Translations under genes and position numbers: made by a program
From: Saprospiraceae bacterium
GTDB lineage: Bacteria > Bacteroidota > Bacteroidia > Chitinophagales > Saprospiraceae
Reading direction: 5' to 3'
Assembly: GCA_027488855.1 (NCBI GenBank)
Contig: JAIYAV010000383.1
Span: 1 to 50,596 of the forward strand
DNA: 50,596 nucleotides
Notes under the pieces: model-generated
Database searches by the model: none
What the model saw: only the letters and a program-made list of their open reading frames with translations
What the model was told of the DNA's origin: nothing
Shown here: piece by piece, positions 1 to 8,500 of the stretch
How positions within the stretch are numbered: the first letter of the stretch is position 1
How the letters are laid out: each line of letters opens with the position of its first letter

Positions 1-22
1 CGAGACAAAATACCCACATTTC

Positions 23-89
23 GTCCCTACGGGACTCGGAAAATCCTGGATATCGCAATATACTACCCATATTTCGCCCCTAGCGGGGC
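23..89. repeat. Two tandem short hairpin repeats
   Basis: Two related short palindromes lie 53 bases apart: GTCCCTACGGGAC at 23-35 and GCCCCTAGCGGGGC at 76-89. Each is preceded by a similar lead (TACCCACATTTC and TACCCATATTTC). The stems differ in sequence but both pair, as in dispersed intergenic repeat families. No gene was seen in 1-226; the window edge may cut a longer array. Confidence 0.5.
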
Positions 90-174
90 TTATCGCCATG
101 TGCAAAACTAGAACCAATCTACCCTGCAGCTCCGGGGCAGCCTCTCAAACTGTACGGTGTGCTGCTGACTAAAA

Positions 175-213
175 TTTAAGTTGACTAAACTTTGGAAGTT
201 TAGTCAACTTAAA
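175..213. terminator. Perfect 18-bp hairpin after the lipoprotein gene
   Basis: Arms 175-192 and 196-213 are perfectly complementary around a 3-base loop. The hairpin starts 14 bases past the stop codon of the minus-strand gene at 227-673. It has A/T bases on both sides, so it can end transcription in either direction. The T-run on the minus strand is short, so it may instead stabilise the mRNA 3' end. Confidence 0.6.
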
Positions 214-226
214 AACTTAAAACCCA

Positions 227-673
227 TTAATTCTTGGTCTTGAGATCGTCGGCGATGCGCTCCATCCGGTTGGCAACGCTGTTTTTGAAATCGGCCCAAC
301 CTGCTTCGATGTTTTCACCGACCTGCTTCAGGTCTTTATTCAATTCCTGGCGATCTTGTTCCAAGGCATTGCGGCGTTCAATCCACCGCACTTTTTCTTT
401 CTCATTGGCTCGTTCTATTTTTTGATCCAACTCGGCAATCGCCTGGTCTAATTCACGGCCTTGTTGGCGCATGTTTTCAGCCAATTCATCGCGCTCAGTG
501 CGCATGGCCTGGCCAACATCTTCTGCGGCTTCTTTCAGGTTTTCGCCAGCGCGATCCATGTCTTGCTGGGCTTCTTTAGCAGCTTGGTTATTTTGGCAAG
601 AGGTGGTGCTTGAAAACACCCACATGGTGCCTAGGGCGATCAAAAGCACAAAAGCGAAGTTTCTCTTTTTCAT
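227..673 (-). CDS. Coiled-coil lipoprotein, function unknown
   Basis: 148 residues. The N-terminus has a basic start, a hydrophobic stretch and a lipobox-like STTSC ending at Cys26, so the protein is probably a lipoprotein. Residues 30-148 are almost all Glu, Lys, Gln, Arg and Ala in a long amphipathic helix pattern, predicting a coiled coil in the periplasm or on the outer membrane. There is no catalytic motif. It lies 110 bases downstream of the kinase operon but has its own hairpin terminator. The function is unknown; an envelope spacer or stress lipoprotein is only a guess. The ATG at 673 is used because it opens the signal sequence. Confidence 0.7.
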   Translation of the reverse strand: MKKRNFAFVLLIALGTMWVFSSTTSCQNNQAAKEAQQDMDRAGENLKEAAEDVGQAMRTERDELAENMRQQGRELDQAIAELDQKIERANEKEKVRWIERRNALEQDRQELNKDLKQVGENIEAGWADFKNSVANRMERIADDLKTKN

Positions 674-783
674 GGTACATGATTTTACTTACCTTCTCTG
701 GTAAAAAAACTATACCACGAATTGATTGATGAAAAGCAGCGGCAAAGTGGGGAATTGTGTGGAATTTTGGGGTGTTGATGCTA

Positions 784-1845
784 CTAACGTTTTAACCAAA
801 CGGTAAATGTAGCGCCCTGGCCTTCAATGGAGCGCACCTCGATGTTTCCGCCGTGCAATTGTACAATGCTCAGGGCACCAGCCAGCCCCAGCCCTACCCC
901 ATTGACTTTATTGGAAAAATAGGGTTCAAAAATGCGGTTGCGTACTTCCCTGGGAATGCCGGGGCCATTGTCCTGGATCACGATCCCGATTTGTTTGGGA
1001 AAATTGACGACGCGAATGGTCAGCTCGCCCTGGCCTGCCTCCATGATTTCAACTCCGTTGATGATGATATTGAGTAGAGCTATTTTCAATTTTTCAAGGT
1101 CAACCTGGATCGTTTCCTGCTCCAGTTCATAAGCTTTGACCAATTTGATGTTTTTTAAGGCGATGCGATCCGCAGCCATTTCCAGGGTTTGTTCCAATAC
1201 TTCTTGCAAAGTAACGGCTTGTAAGCTGAGTTGGCCAGGGTTGCTGGTTTCCAACAAGGCTGTGACCAGTTGGCCGATGCGTTTGCTGTTGCGCTCAATG
1301 ATTTCAAGGTAATCCGCCAATTCGGGGTCTTTGTTTTCCAGCAACAATTGGCCTACCGCCAGGTCGATATTGGTCAAGGGATTGCGAATTTCGTGGCCAA
1401 GGGTGCGCATGAAACGTCCGGTTGCGGCCAGTTTTTCTACCCGCATTAACTCTTCGGCTGCTTTGGTGCGTTCGAGGGTATAACGGATGCTGCGCTCCAG
1501 TTTTTTAGCGTCCAGCTCGTGTTTCTCCAGATAATCAGCTACCCCTGAACGGATGGCTTGCACGTCGACCTGGGTGTCTCCTTTTCCGGACAACAAAATA
1601 ATGGGTACCCGCAAGTCCAGTTCCTTGGCCACCGCAAGTAGATCCAATCCCGTGCGAAAACCCAGCAGGTAATCAAAAAAACAAAGGTCGAAATGTTGGG
1701 TGGCAAACAACTGCAAGGCCTGGTCGTAGGTGGATGCCCAGGTAATAATAAAATTATGCCCGGTGATGCGTTTCAAATATTCAGTGGTAAGAAAAAAATC
1801 ATCTTCGTCGTCATCAACAATGAGTACCTCCAGTGTTTGAGCCAT
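784..1845 (-). CDS. Receiver-histidine kinase fusion protein
   Basis: 353 residues. Residues 5-125 form a response-regulator receiver with the acidic pocket D11-D13, phospho-acceptor D58 (FFDYLLG) and conserved Lys108. Residues about 140-205 are a HisKA dimerisation domain with phospho-His H151 (GHEIRNPL). Residues about 240-353 are a HATPase domain with DNGPGIP and GVGLGLAG boxes. No membrane segment is seen, so it is cytosolic. The receiver-first order suggests that phosphorylation by another kinase controls its own kinase activity. It is the last gene of the rpoN operon, 12 bases after the preceding kinase, so a phosphorelay with that kinase and the NtrC-type activator is likely (inference). 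Confidence 0.9.
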   Translation of the reverse strand: MAQTLEVLIVDDDEDDFFLTTEYLKRITGHNFIITWASTYDQALQLFATQHFDLCFFDYLLGFRTGLDLLAVAKELDLRVPIILLSGKGDTQVDVQAIRSGVADYLEKHELDAKKLERSIRYTLERTKAAEELMRVEKLAATGRFMRTLGHEIRNPLTNIDLAVGQLLLENKDPELADYLEIIERNSKRIGQLVTALLETSNPGQLSLQAVTLQEVLEQTLEMAADRIALKNIKLVKAYELEQETIQVDLEKLKIALLNIIINGVEIMEAGQGELTIRVVNFPKQIGIVIQDNGPGIPREVRNRIFEPYFSNKVNGVGLGLAGALSIVQLHGGNIEVRSIEGQGATFTVWLKR

Positions 1846-1857
1846 GTTTAGTTTTTT

Positions 1858-2637
1858 TTATTCAAAGGGTAAAACGATGGCAAATATTGCCCCTGCGCCG
1901 GGTACGCCAGTGGCTTTGATCACACCACGGTGGTTGTCCACTACTTTTTTACAAATGGCCAGGCCAATGCCGGATCCCTGGTATTCTGAAACGCCGTGCA
2001 ATCGTTGAAAAATGTTGAAAATTCTTCCTGCATTTTCCTGATCAAAACCAATTCCATTGTCGGCAAACTCCAGCACACAATAATTCCCCTCTGCCCACAA
2101 CTCAACCTCGGGCAGTTCAGCAGCAGTGGTCTGGCGGTAACGAATGTCGATCACCGTGGGGACATCCTTGCGCTTGAACTTATAGGCGTTGTCCAGCAGG
2201 TTCTGAAAAAGTTGTTGCATTTGGGAAGGTACCGCCCTGATCAGAGGAAGGGTATTGGGCATATTCAAAGTGATTTCAGGCTGATCAAGCAGGTTGTTAT
2301 CGGTCAATACCTCTTGCAAAATTTGTCCTAAATCCGTTGGCTCCATTCCTGTATCGCTACGAGTAGACCGCGAAAACGACAACAAATCATCCAGGAGGCG
2401 CTCCATCCGTTTGGTTGATTCGAGGATACGTTCCAGGTACAGTTGACCATCTCCAGTCAAGGCTTCAGCGTAACGGTCCGACAACAGTTTGCCAAAAGAT
2501 TGAATTTTGCGCAATGGGACGTGCAAGTCGTGCGAAGCCACGTAAGCAAAGTCTTCCAGCTCCTGGTTCGAGCGGTCAATGCGTTGGGTGAGCAGTTCGA
2601 GCTCGCGCTGTTTGCGGGTGAGGGTAGCGTTTTTCAT
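1858..2637 (-). CDS. Cytosolic sensor histidine kinase
   Basis: 259 residues. A short N-terminal helix (1-27) leads directly into a HisKA domain with H36 in SHDLHVPLRK, a motif of the phytochrome/bacteriophytochrome-like kinase group. The HATPase domain follows: N-box (NLLDNAYKF), DNGIGFD and GSGIGLAICKK. There is no sensor domain, PAS domain or membrane helix, so the input must come from a partner protein. It starts 6 bases after the NtrC-type gene and precedes the receiver-kinase fusion by 12 bases. It probably phosphorylates one or both neighbouring receivers (inference). Confidence 0.9.
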   Translation of the reverse strand: MKNATLTRKQRELELLTQRIDRSNQELEDFAYVASHDLHVPLRKIQSFGKLLSDRYAEALTGDGQLYLERILESTKRMERLLDDLLSFSRSTRSDTGMEPTDLGQILQEVLTDNNLLDQPEITLNMPNTLPLIRAVPSQMQQLFQNLLDNAYKFKRKDVPTVIDIRYRQTTAAELPEVELWAEGNYCVLEFADNGIGFDQENAGRIFNIFQRLHGVSEYQGSGIGLAICKKVVDNHRGVIKATGVPGAGAIFAIVLPFE

Positions 2638-2643
2638 GTTGTA

Positions 2644-4158
2644 CTATTTGATGTTGTACATTTTCAGCTTGTTGTATAAGGTCTTTCGATCAACCCCCAA
2701 CAATTGAGCTGCTTTGCTTTTATTGAAACGGGTTTGGTACAGCACCTGCATGATCATTTGGTATTCAGCGCCCTGAGCGATGGATTTCAGGTCAGTATGC
2801 GCAGGAATCGGCGTTGCTTCCGGAAGGGGTAAAGCACTGAAATTCGGGCTTTCCACCGGAAGAGTCTCATCGGTTTGGTACCCAGCAGCATGTTCAGCCG
2901 ACTGAGGACTTGTTTCTATTTTGTCCTCCATACCCAAACGCGCGTAATGGGTAATTTCAAAAGGCAGGCATTTGGATTCTATCCAGGGGCCATCGCTCAA
3001 CAAGGTGGCACGTTTGATCACGTTTTTGAGTTCCCGGATGTTGCCATACCAGGGGTAGTTCAAAAAGAGTTGTTCCACTTCGGGGGTGAATCCACTGATG
3101 CTGCGCTGAAGTTCTGCGGAGGTTTGTTGCAAGAACTGTTGGGCAAACACAATGATGTCTTCCCGTCGTTCGCGCAAAGAGGGCATCTCGATGCTAAACT
3201 CATTGAAGCGGTGGAAAAGATCTTCGCGGAATTTTCCTTTTTTACTTTCTTCCAACAAACGCTCGTTGCTGGCTACGATGATCCGAACATCCAGGCTGAT
3301 TTCCTTGCCTCCGCCAATGCGTTTCAGCTTCCGTTCCTGCACTACTCGCAACAGGGAAACCTGCACATCATAAGGCAAGTTGGCGACTTCGTCCAAAAAC
3401 AAGGTACCTCCATTGGCCATTTCAAAGTGCCCAATTTTAGTTTGTAAGGCCCCGGTAAAGGCCCCTTTTTCATGCCCAAACAATTCGCTGTTGGCCAAAT
3501 CCCGGGAAATGGCCCCACAATCCATGGCAACAAAGGGCTGGTTTTTGCGTGGGCTGCGATCGTGAATCATGCGCGCAGCGGCTTCTTTGCCCGAGCCACT
3601 TTCACCATAAATGATCACACTGTAATTGGTGGGCGCAACCAGGTCAATTTGTTTGTACAGGGCTTGCGCCATTGGACTTTGCCCGATGATGTAGCCCTGC
3701 GGGGGGGGACTACTGCTAGCTCGACTTTTGGTTGTTTTTACAGCTACATTTTCTGCTGTGGCAGCATTGAATTCAGACTGTGGGTGTGCTTTGGGAGAAT
3801 CCAAGGCGCGTTGAATGCTCAGTAGGATTTCATCCGGTACAATGGGTTTGGTGATGTAATCCAGGGCGCCTAGTTTCATGACATTGACGGCCGTGCGGAT
3901 ATCGGAATACCCAGTCATGACGAGTACAGGCAGATCGGGATGATGTTCGCGAAAATGCACCAACAATTGGCTGCCCTCCATATCGCCCAGGCGAAAATCG
4001 GTAATCGCCAAATCGAATGCCTGGGCTTTGGCTGCTGCTATACCCGCCGCGCCGCTGTGGGCGGTGACTATTTCGTAACCTTTGCGGGTCAGAAAGCGCT
4101 GCAAAAGCAGGCACAAATCCAAATCGTCGTCGATGGTCAATATTTTTGCACGGCTCAT
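2644..4158 (-). CDS. Sigma-54-dependent NtrC-type response regulator
   Basis: 504 residues from the ATG at 4158; a TTG start at 4179 is possible but less likely. Domains: receiver (2-120) with D10-D12 and phospho-acceptor D54; AAA+ sigma-54 activation domain with Walker A GESGSGKE, the intact GAFTGA loop that contacts sigma-54, and Walker B GGTLFLDE; and a C-terminal Fis-type helix-turn-helix (NKSKAAQLLGVDRKTLYNKL). A low-complexity linker joins the AAA+ and DNA-binding parts. It lies directly downstream of rpoN and upstream of two kinases, so it is probably the cognate activator of a local sigma-54 circuit. Its target promoters are not visible here. Confidence 0.95.
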   Translation of the reverse strand: MSRAKILTIDDDLDLCLLLQRFLTRKGYEIVTAHSGAAGIAAAKAQAFDLAITDFRLGDMEGSQLLVHFREHHPDLPVLVMTGYSDIRTAVNVMKLGALDYITKPIVPDEILLSIQRALDSPKAHPQSEFNAATAENVAVKTTKSRASSSPPPQGYIIGQSPMAQALYKQIDLVAPTNYSVIIYGESGSGKEAAARMIHDRSPRKNQPFVAMDCGAISRDLANSELFGHEKGAFTGALQTKIGHFEMANGGTLFLDEVANLPYDVQVSLLRVVQERKLKRIGGGKEISLDVRIIVASNERLLEESKKGKFREDLFHRFNEFSIEMPSLRERREDIIVFAQQFLQQTSAELQRSISGFTPEVEQLFLNYPWYGNIRELKNVIKRATLLSDGPWIESKCLPFEITHYARLGMEDKIETSPQSAEHAAGYQTDETLPVESPNFSALPLPEATPIPAHTDLKSIAQGAEYQMIMQVLYQTRFNKSKAAQLLGVDRKTLYNKLKMYNIK

Positions 4159-4196
4159 ACTGTTTTGGTTAGTGGGCAAAAATAAATGTTCATTTT

Positions 4197-5651
4197 TTAT
4201 AGCCCCTTGCGCATTTTTGCAGCGGGTAAATGTAAAATTTCGCGGTACTTGGCCACTGTTCGCCGGGCCAGTACGTAACCCTTTGTGGCCAGTTTTGCTA
4301 CAATCTCCTGGTCAGAAATGGGGTTACTTTTGTCTTCTTCGGCAACGATGGAGGAGAGGGCGTCCATGATTTCTTTGTTGGTCACTAGGTCTCCGTCGGC
4401 ATTGGCGATCCCCTGATTGAAGAGGGATTTGAGGTGAACAACGCCAAAATCCGTTTGGGTGTACTTGGTGCTGGTCACCCGTGAGATGGTGGATACATCA
4501 AAACCCGTTAGGGCTGCGATGTCCTTTAAACCCATTGGTCGCAACTGTTTGGCGTCTCCGCTTTGAAAATATTCTTGCTGGAGTTGTACAATGCTTTGCA
4601 TGGAAAGGAGCATGGAGTTTTCCCGCATTTTAATCATTTCAATGAACCACACTGCGGCATCCATTTTAGATTTCAGGTAGCCGTGGCTATCTTTTTCAGT
4701 GCCCTGGCGCCTGGCCTTGCGCAATTGCTCCAATTTGTCCGTCATGGCGCTGCTCAAACGCAACTCAGTACTTCCCTTCATCAAGGAGACGCTAAAAAGC
4801 CCTGCTTCATTTTGTTCGATCAGGAATTCGGGAATGATGTTCTGGTTTTTGTAGAACTGCAGGCCATTGTCGCCAACGGGTTTGGGACTTAGCTTGGTGA
4901 TGAGTGCAATGGCGTGTTGCAGTTCTTCGCTGCTGATGCGTAAAGTGTTTTTGATCTGATCGTAATGGTGTGCACCCAAATCTTCCAAATGGGCATTGAC
5001 AATTTTCCAGGCGTTTTGGATGTAGGGGGTTTGGCTGGGTTTGTTTTCAATCTGTAGCAGGAGACATTCGCGCAAATCCCGCGCTCCTACCCCCATGGGT
5101 TCGAGGGATTGCAGGGTTTCCAATTGTTCCAGCAATTCATCTTCGGTAGCGTATAGTTGTTGGGAAAAAGCCAGATTGTCCAGAATGTCTTCCAGGGCAA
5201 TGCGCAGGTAACCGTCGTCTTCCAGATTATCGATCAGGTAATGGGTCAGGGTTAAGGCGCGTTCGGACAGGGCGAGCATCGTCAATTGCTGGCGCAATGG
5301 CTCGCGAAAATCGTTTTGCTCTACCAGATTGCCCAAAAAGGGGAATTCCGCAGTCGATTTTTCTTCGGCTCGGGTTCGGTAATCGGGAATGAAGTCCTCT
5401 TGTTGGTAGCCTTCCAGGAACCCGCCACGCTCGTCATCGATGCGGGTATCTGTCTCGGCAGAACGTTCACTATCTGCATTTAGGCTTGCACTGGTTGTAT
5501 TGCCTTCCAACACCGGGTTGTCTTCCAATTCGTCATGAATTTTCTGTTCCAATTCGAGGGCATTGAATTGGATAAAATTCAGCAGCTGGATTTGCTGTGG
5601 CGACAGTTTGAGCAACTGCTTTTGACTGAAGTGTTGGTTTTGACGTAGCAT
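4197..5651 (-). CDS. rpoN: RNA polymerase sigma-54 factor
   Basis: 484 residues from the ATG at 5651; a GTG 13 codons upstream is less likely because family members start at the Gln/Leu-rich region I (here QKQLLKLSPQQIQLLNFIQ). An acidic region II follows, then the core-binding domain, a helix-turn-helix near LKDIAALTGFDVSTISR and the RpoN box ARRTVAKYRE close to the C-terminus. It directs RNA polymerase to -24/-12 promoters and needs an AAA+ activator, which is encoded 38 bases downstream. Sigma-54 and its activator and kinases sharing one transcript is a compact arrangement. Confidence 0.97.
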   Translation of the reverse strand: MLRQNQHFSQKQLLKLSPQQIQLLNFIQFNALELEQKIHDELEDNPVLEGNTTSASLNADSERSAETDTRIDDERGGFLEGYQQEDFIPDYRTRAEEKSTAEFPFLGNLVEQNDFREPLRQQLTMLALSERALTLTHYLIDNLEDDGYLRIALEDILDNLAFSQQLYATEDELLEQLETLQSLEPMGVGARDLRECLLLQIENKPSQTPYIQNAWKIVNAHLEDLGAHHYDQIKNTLRISSEELQHAIALITKLSPKPVGDNGLQFYKNQNIIPEFLIEQNEAGLFSVSLMKGSTELRLSSAMTDKLEQLRKARRQGTEKDSHGYLKSKMDAAVWFIEMIKMRENSMLLSMQSIVQLQQEYFQSGDAKQLRPMGLKDIAALTGFDVSTISRVTSTKYTQTDFGVVHLKSLFNQGIANADGDLVTNKEIMDALSSIVAEEDKSNPISDQEIVAKLATKGYVLARRTVAKYREILHLPAAKMRKGL

Positions 5652-5818
5652 ACTTAGTAAATCTAAAAAAGCATGCCAGGGATGAGACACACACCAAGTT
5701 GGGTTTTTTTGGGGTAAAAATTCTACATTTCGGGGAATTTAAAAAAATAAAATCGTGTATATGTTGCTATAATTCTGGTAAAGTACTGGTTTGACGTGGT
5801 TACGTTTGTATAAAAAAA

Positions 5819-5845
5819 ATTGCCAGGAGCCTGGCCCCTGGCAAT
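5819..5845 (-). terminator. Rho-independent terminator of the YtxH gene
   Basis: Arms 5819-5827 and 5837-5845 (ATTGCCAGG / CCTGGCAAT) pair fully. On the minus strand the stem is followed by a run of T residues (complement of 5812-5819). It lies about 50 bases beyond the stop of the gene ending at 5894 and separates it from rpoN. Confidence 0.8.
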
Positions 5846-5893
5846 AGCGTTACTCGAAATGATGAAATGTCCTCACTTGTCGAATAGACTTTA

Positions 5894-6313
5894 TTAAGAA
5901 AAATGAGCATGCACATCATTGGTGGTGGAACGGCCTTCTTTTACCACTTGTTTTACACCCTTTTTGCCATCCTGGGTGATTTCCTCCAGGGTGTTTTCGG
6001 CTTTGTCTGCCAGGTCTGAGGTTTTGTTTTTGGTTTTTGACCACCAGCTTTCTCCTGTTTTCAGGATGTGACTGATGAAGTCGTTCAATTCATGGGCAGC
6101 GACTCCGGCACTTGATTCTACCTTACCTTTGGTTTTGTACCAGCTCTTTTTGCCTTCTTCAACCAGCTCTTCCAGGTATTCTTCCGATTGTTGTTTTGCT
6201 TTCGCGATGTTTTTGCGGGTCTCTTTACCGGAAGCTGGCGCAAGAAGGATTCCCAAAACCGCACCAGTTGCAGCACCGGTGATAAAGGACATTAACAGAT
6301 TTTTGTTGGACAT
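5894..6313 (-). CDS. YtxH-domain small membrane protein
   Basis: 139 residues from the ATG at 6313; an upstream TTG gives 11 more residues but is less likely. Residues 4-27 form one hydrophobic, Gly/Ala-rich helix (SFITGAATGAVLGILLAPASG) ending in the SGKETR motif typical of YtxH/gas-vesicle-like proteins. The rest is a charged, Lys/Glu-rich helical tail. Family members are often general-stress proteins of unknown mechanism. The gene is monocistronic with its own terminator. Confidence 0.85.
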   Translation of the reverse strand: MSNKNLLMSFITGAATGAVLGILLAPASGKETRKNIAKAKQQSEEYLEELVEEGKKSWYKTKGKVESSAGVAAHELNDFISHILKTGESWWSKTKNKTSDLADKAENTLEEITQDGKKGVKQVVKEGRSTTNDVHAHFS

Positions 6314-6618
6314 GATCTGGAGATTTTGTGTGAACGATAAGGGCAAGATGAACGTGAGACCATCAGAAATGATTCACTGTTTTCGCTTGCTTACGACTAA
6401 TCTACCAAGAATATCATGCCAGGTATAAAGTGTGGCGATGTTAGGGCGTTGTGTAGAAAACTGTGGAAAATCAACCTCATGTGGAAGAATAGTCCCAAAA
6501 ATCGGCTTGATTCTGGCTCCGTTGTTGTATTTTCATCCAATCAACGCTGGAATGACTTTTGCTTATAAAGGGTGATTAGACTGCCAGAACAAACAAGGTC
6601 TATTAGATTCAAATACCC

Positions 6619-6966
6619 ATGGAAGACCAGAGAAGTTTACTCATTGTTGATGACGAAGAAGACGTTTGTCTGCTTTTGAAACGTAGTTTTCGGCAGGAAT
6701 TTAAAACCGTGGAAACTGCCAATTTGCTCCAGGAGGCCGTGCAGATAGCAGAACGCTTGCGACCAGATATCCTTTTGCTGGACAATAATCTGCCGGATGG
6801 CTTAGGGCTAAACTTTGTCGAAAAATTCAAATCCATCAACCCGGAGATGTACGTCATTTTGTTCAGTGCCATGGATTTGCAGCGGGAGGCGATTGTGGCA
6901 GGGGCGGATGTGTTTTTGGGGAAGCCTTTGGATTTGGGGGTGATGCGGGAGGTGATGCGGAGATAG
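6619..6966 (+). CDS. Single-domain response regulator
   Basis: 115 residues, a CheY-like receiver and nothing else. Visible residues: D11-D12 acidic pair, phospho-acceptor D55 (LLLDNNLPDG), the Ser of LFSAMD and Lys of GKPLD. With no output domain it must act by binding a partner or as a phosphotransfer step. It is divergent from, and about 970 bases beyond, the rpoN-kinase operon, so it may take part in that relay (inference). Confidence 0.88.
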   Translation: MEDQRSLLIVDDEEDVCLLLKRSFRQEFKTVETANLLQEAVQIAERLRPDILLLDNNLPDGLGLNFVEKFKSINPEMYVILFSAMDLQREAIVAGADVFLGKPLDLGVMREVMRR

Positions 6967-7030
6967 AGGCGATAGCATGTATTCTACTAATTACCAAAAA
7001 TGCGCTAAAGTGTACACATCCCGCTAACCT

Positions 7031-8449
7031 TCAATTTCCCTCAATTAACTCCGGGTACCTCCTCTTAACAATTGCCTTTTCTTCCGCATTCAATTCATTG
7101 ATATTAATGGGCTTATCCTGAGGTCGCGTCCCTTTCTGATTGAGCCTGTTCATCAGGCTCCAGTTGCGAATGGTTTGCCCTTGTTTAGGATCAGCAGGTT
7201 CTTGTGCTTTCAAATCATAACGGGTAAAATCAATCACCTTTTCCTGATCGTTTTCGTTCCGATTGGACAGCAATGCCAGTCTGAAATCTTTATTCATGAA
7301 CCATCTGATTTGCAGACTTGTATCTGATGCACAAACTCCAGAGCCGCGCTGAACGAACCGATAGTTGATGTTTTTGTTGTTTTTAAATTGTTTCCGCCAG
7401 GCCATTCCCAATTCTCCATGGGTTATGCCTTTTGTTTGGGGCCAGCGTTTGCTTATTTCACTCAGCCAGATATTCAGCCCTTCCATGCCATCGTTTTTTT
7501 TGTTGACTTTCAAAAGGCTTAATTCCCAGATGCAGGTTACCCAGGCAAAATTATTGAGTTCATATCCTTTATCGAAATGCGCGGCCGTCGTTGCCAGCAT
7601 TTCTTTGGTTCCCAAGGGTGTACCTTGCCGAAGAATGGTTTCGATCGGGCCAACACCTTGCCGGCTGCCACACCTCACTCCATTGATAAATTGAGCAGCG
7701 GGATATCTTGCATTGATAAAATCAACGGTCCAACCATCGAGGTTGACACAATCGATCCGGTCCTTTTTGCTTTGTGCGGGTTTACAGAAATGTTCGCTTG
7801 AAGGATAATAAGGATAAGAAATCGAACCCTCTCCATCGCCATTGTCCACGGCATACTGGCTCCAGATATTTCCCTGGCAAACATGGATCCCCTCCTTTTC
7901 AGCCAGGTATTTGAGGTTATCAGCAGCGAGGAATCCCGAGATAACGCTCAGCGGGCGGTACCCGCCACCGACCAAATCCGAGACCATCTGCAGCCCTTCA
8001 TGCAAATCCCGATTGATTTGCGCTCGGGTATTGTGCATATTGGCGAAAAAGCCTCCGGGAATAAAGGTGATTTCATCGCCATACTTTTTATGGTAAAAAA
8101 CGATCTGCTTCTTTAATTCCACATAATTCTCGCGCTGGTCTTTAAGTGCCAACCAGCTAAGTGCCCAGGTAATTTTGGCCCCTGGCAAGTTTTTCTCAAT
8201 GGTTTCCCGGAAAAGGCGGGCTGAAGCGGCAGTATGTATTTCTGATTCATCGGTTCCGATAGCAGTATCTCTCCTTACCTCAATCTGATTGACCCTGATT
8301 AAGGAACAAATCGTGAGAAAACGGTTCCCCATCAATTGCGGGAATTTATTTTCCTGAGCTTTTATGCTTTCACAAGATACCCATGGGATGATTACACTCA
8401 AAAAGAGTATCCTGATGCTTATTTTTCCAATTTTTTCGAGATTTCCCAT
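7031..8449 (-). CDS. Secreted deacetylase-like protein (possibly DUF3863/DUF3864)
   Basis: 472 residues. An N-terminal hydrophobic segment (about 10-30) containing VSCESIKAQ suggests a signal peptide or lipoprotein signal. The middle region (TWALSWLALKDQ, GDEITFIPGGF, GYRPLSVISGFLAADNLKYL) resembles the strand/helix pattern of the glycoside hydrolase/deacetylase (NodB-like) fold, possibly Pfam DUF3863 with DUF3864; this is from memory and unverified. The C-terminus (about 400-472) is polar with no clear motif. It lies 51 bases downstream of the symporter, so it probably belongs to the same sugar-processing unit. The substrate is unknown. Confidence 0.6.
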   Translation of the reverse strand: MGNLEKIGKISIRILFLSVIIPWVSCESIKAQENKFPQLMGNRFLTICSLIRVNQIEVRRDTAIGTDESEIHTAASARLFRETIEKNLPGAKITWALSWLALKDQRENYVELKKQIVFYHKKYGDEITFIPGGFFANMHNTRAQINRDLHEGLQMVSDLVGGGYRPLSVISGFLAADNLKYLAEKEGIHVCQGNIWSQYAVDNGDGEGSISYPYYPSSEHFCKPAQSKKDRIDCVNLDGWTVDFINARYPAAQFINGVRCGSRQGVGPIETILRQGTPLGTKEMLATTAAHFDKGYELNNFAWVTCIWELSLLKVNKKNDGMEGLNIWLSEISKRWPQTKGITHGELGMAWRKQFKNNKNINYRFVQRGSGVCASDTSLQIRWFMNKDFRLALLSNRNENDQEKVIDFTRYDLKAQEPADPKQGQTIRNWSLMNRLNQKGTRPQDKPININELNAEEKAIVKRRYPELIEGN

Positions 8450-8500
8450 ATTGGAAAATGATTGGTATTAAATTCAGGCCAATCCTTTTCAGGACAAATT

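Noticed and set aside
6514-6529. TGGCTCCGTTGTTGTA as a sigma-54 -24/-12 promoter for the single-domain response regulator
   Set aside because: The GG is right but the essential GC of the -12 box is GT and the -24 box has two mismatches.
7031-8449. A confident polysaccharide deacetylase call
   Set aside because: The usual NodB zinc-binding motifs are not clear, so only a tentative fold is given.
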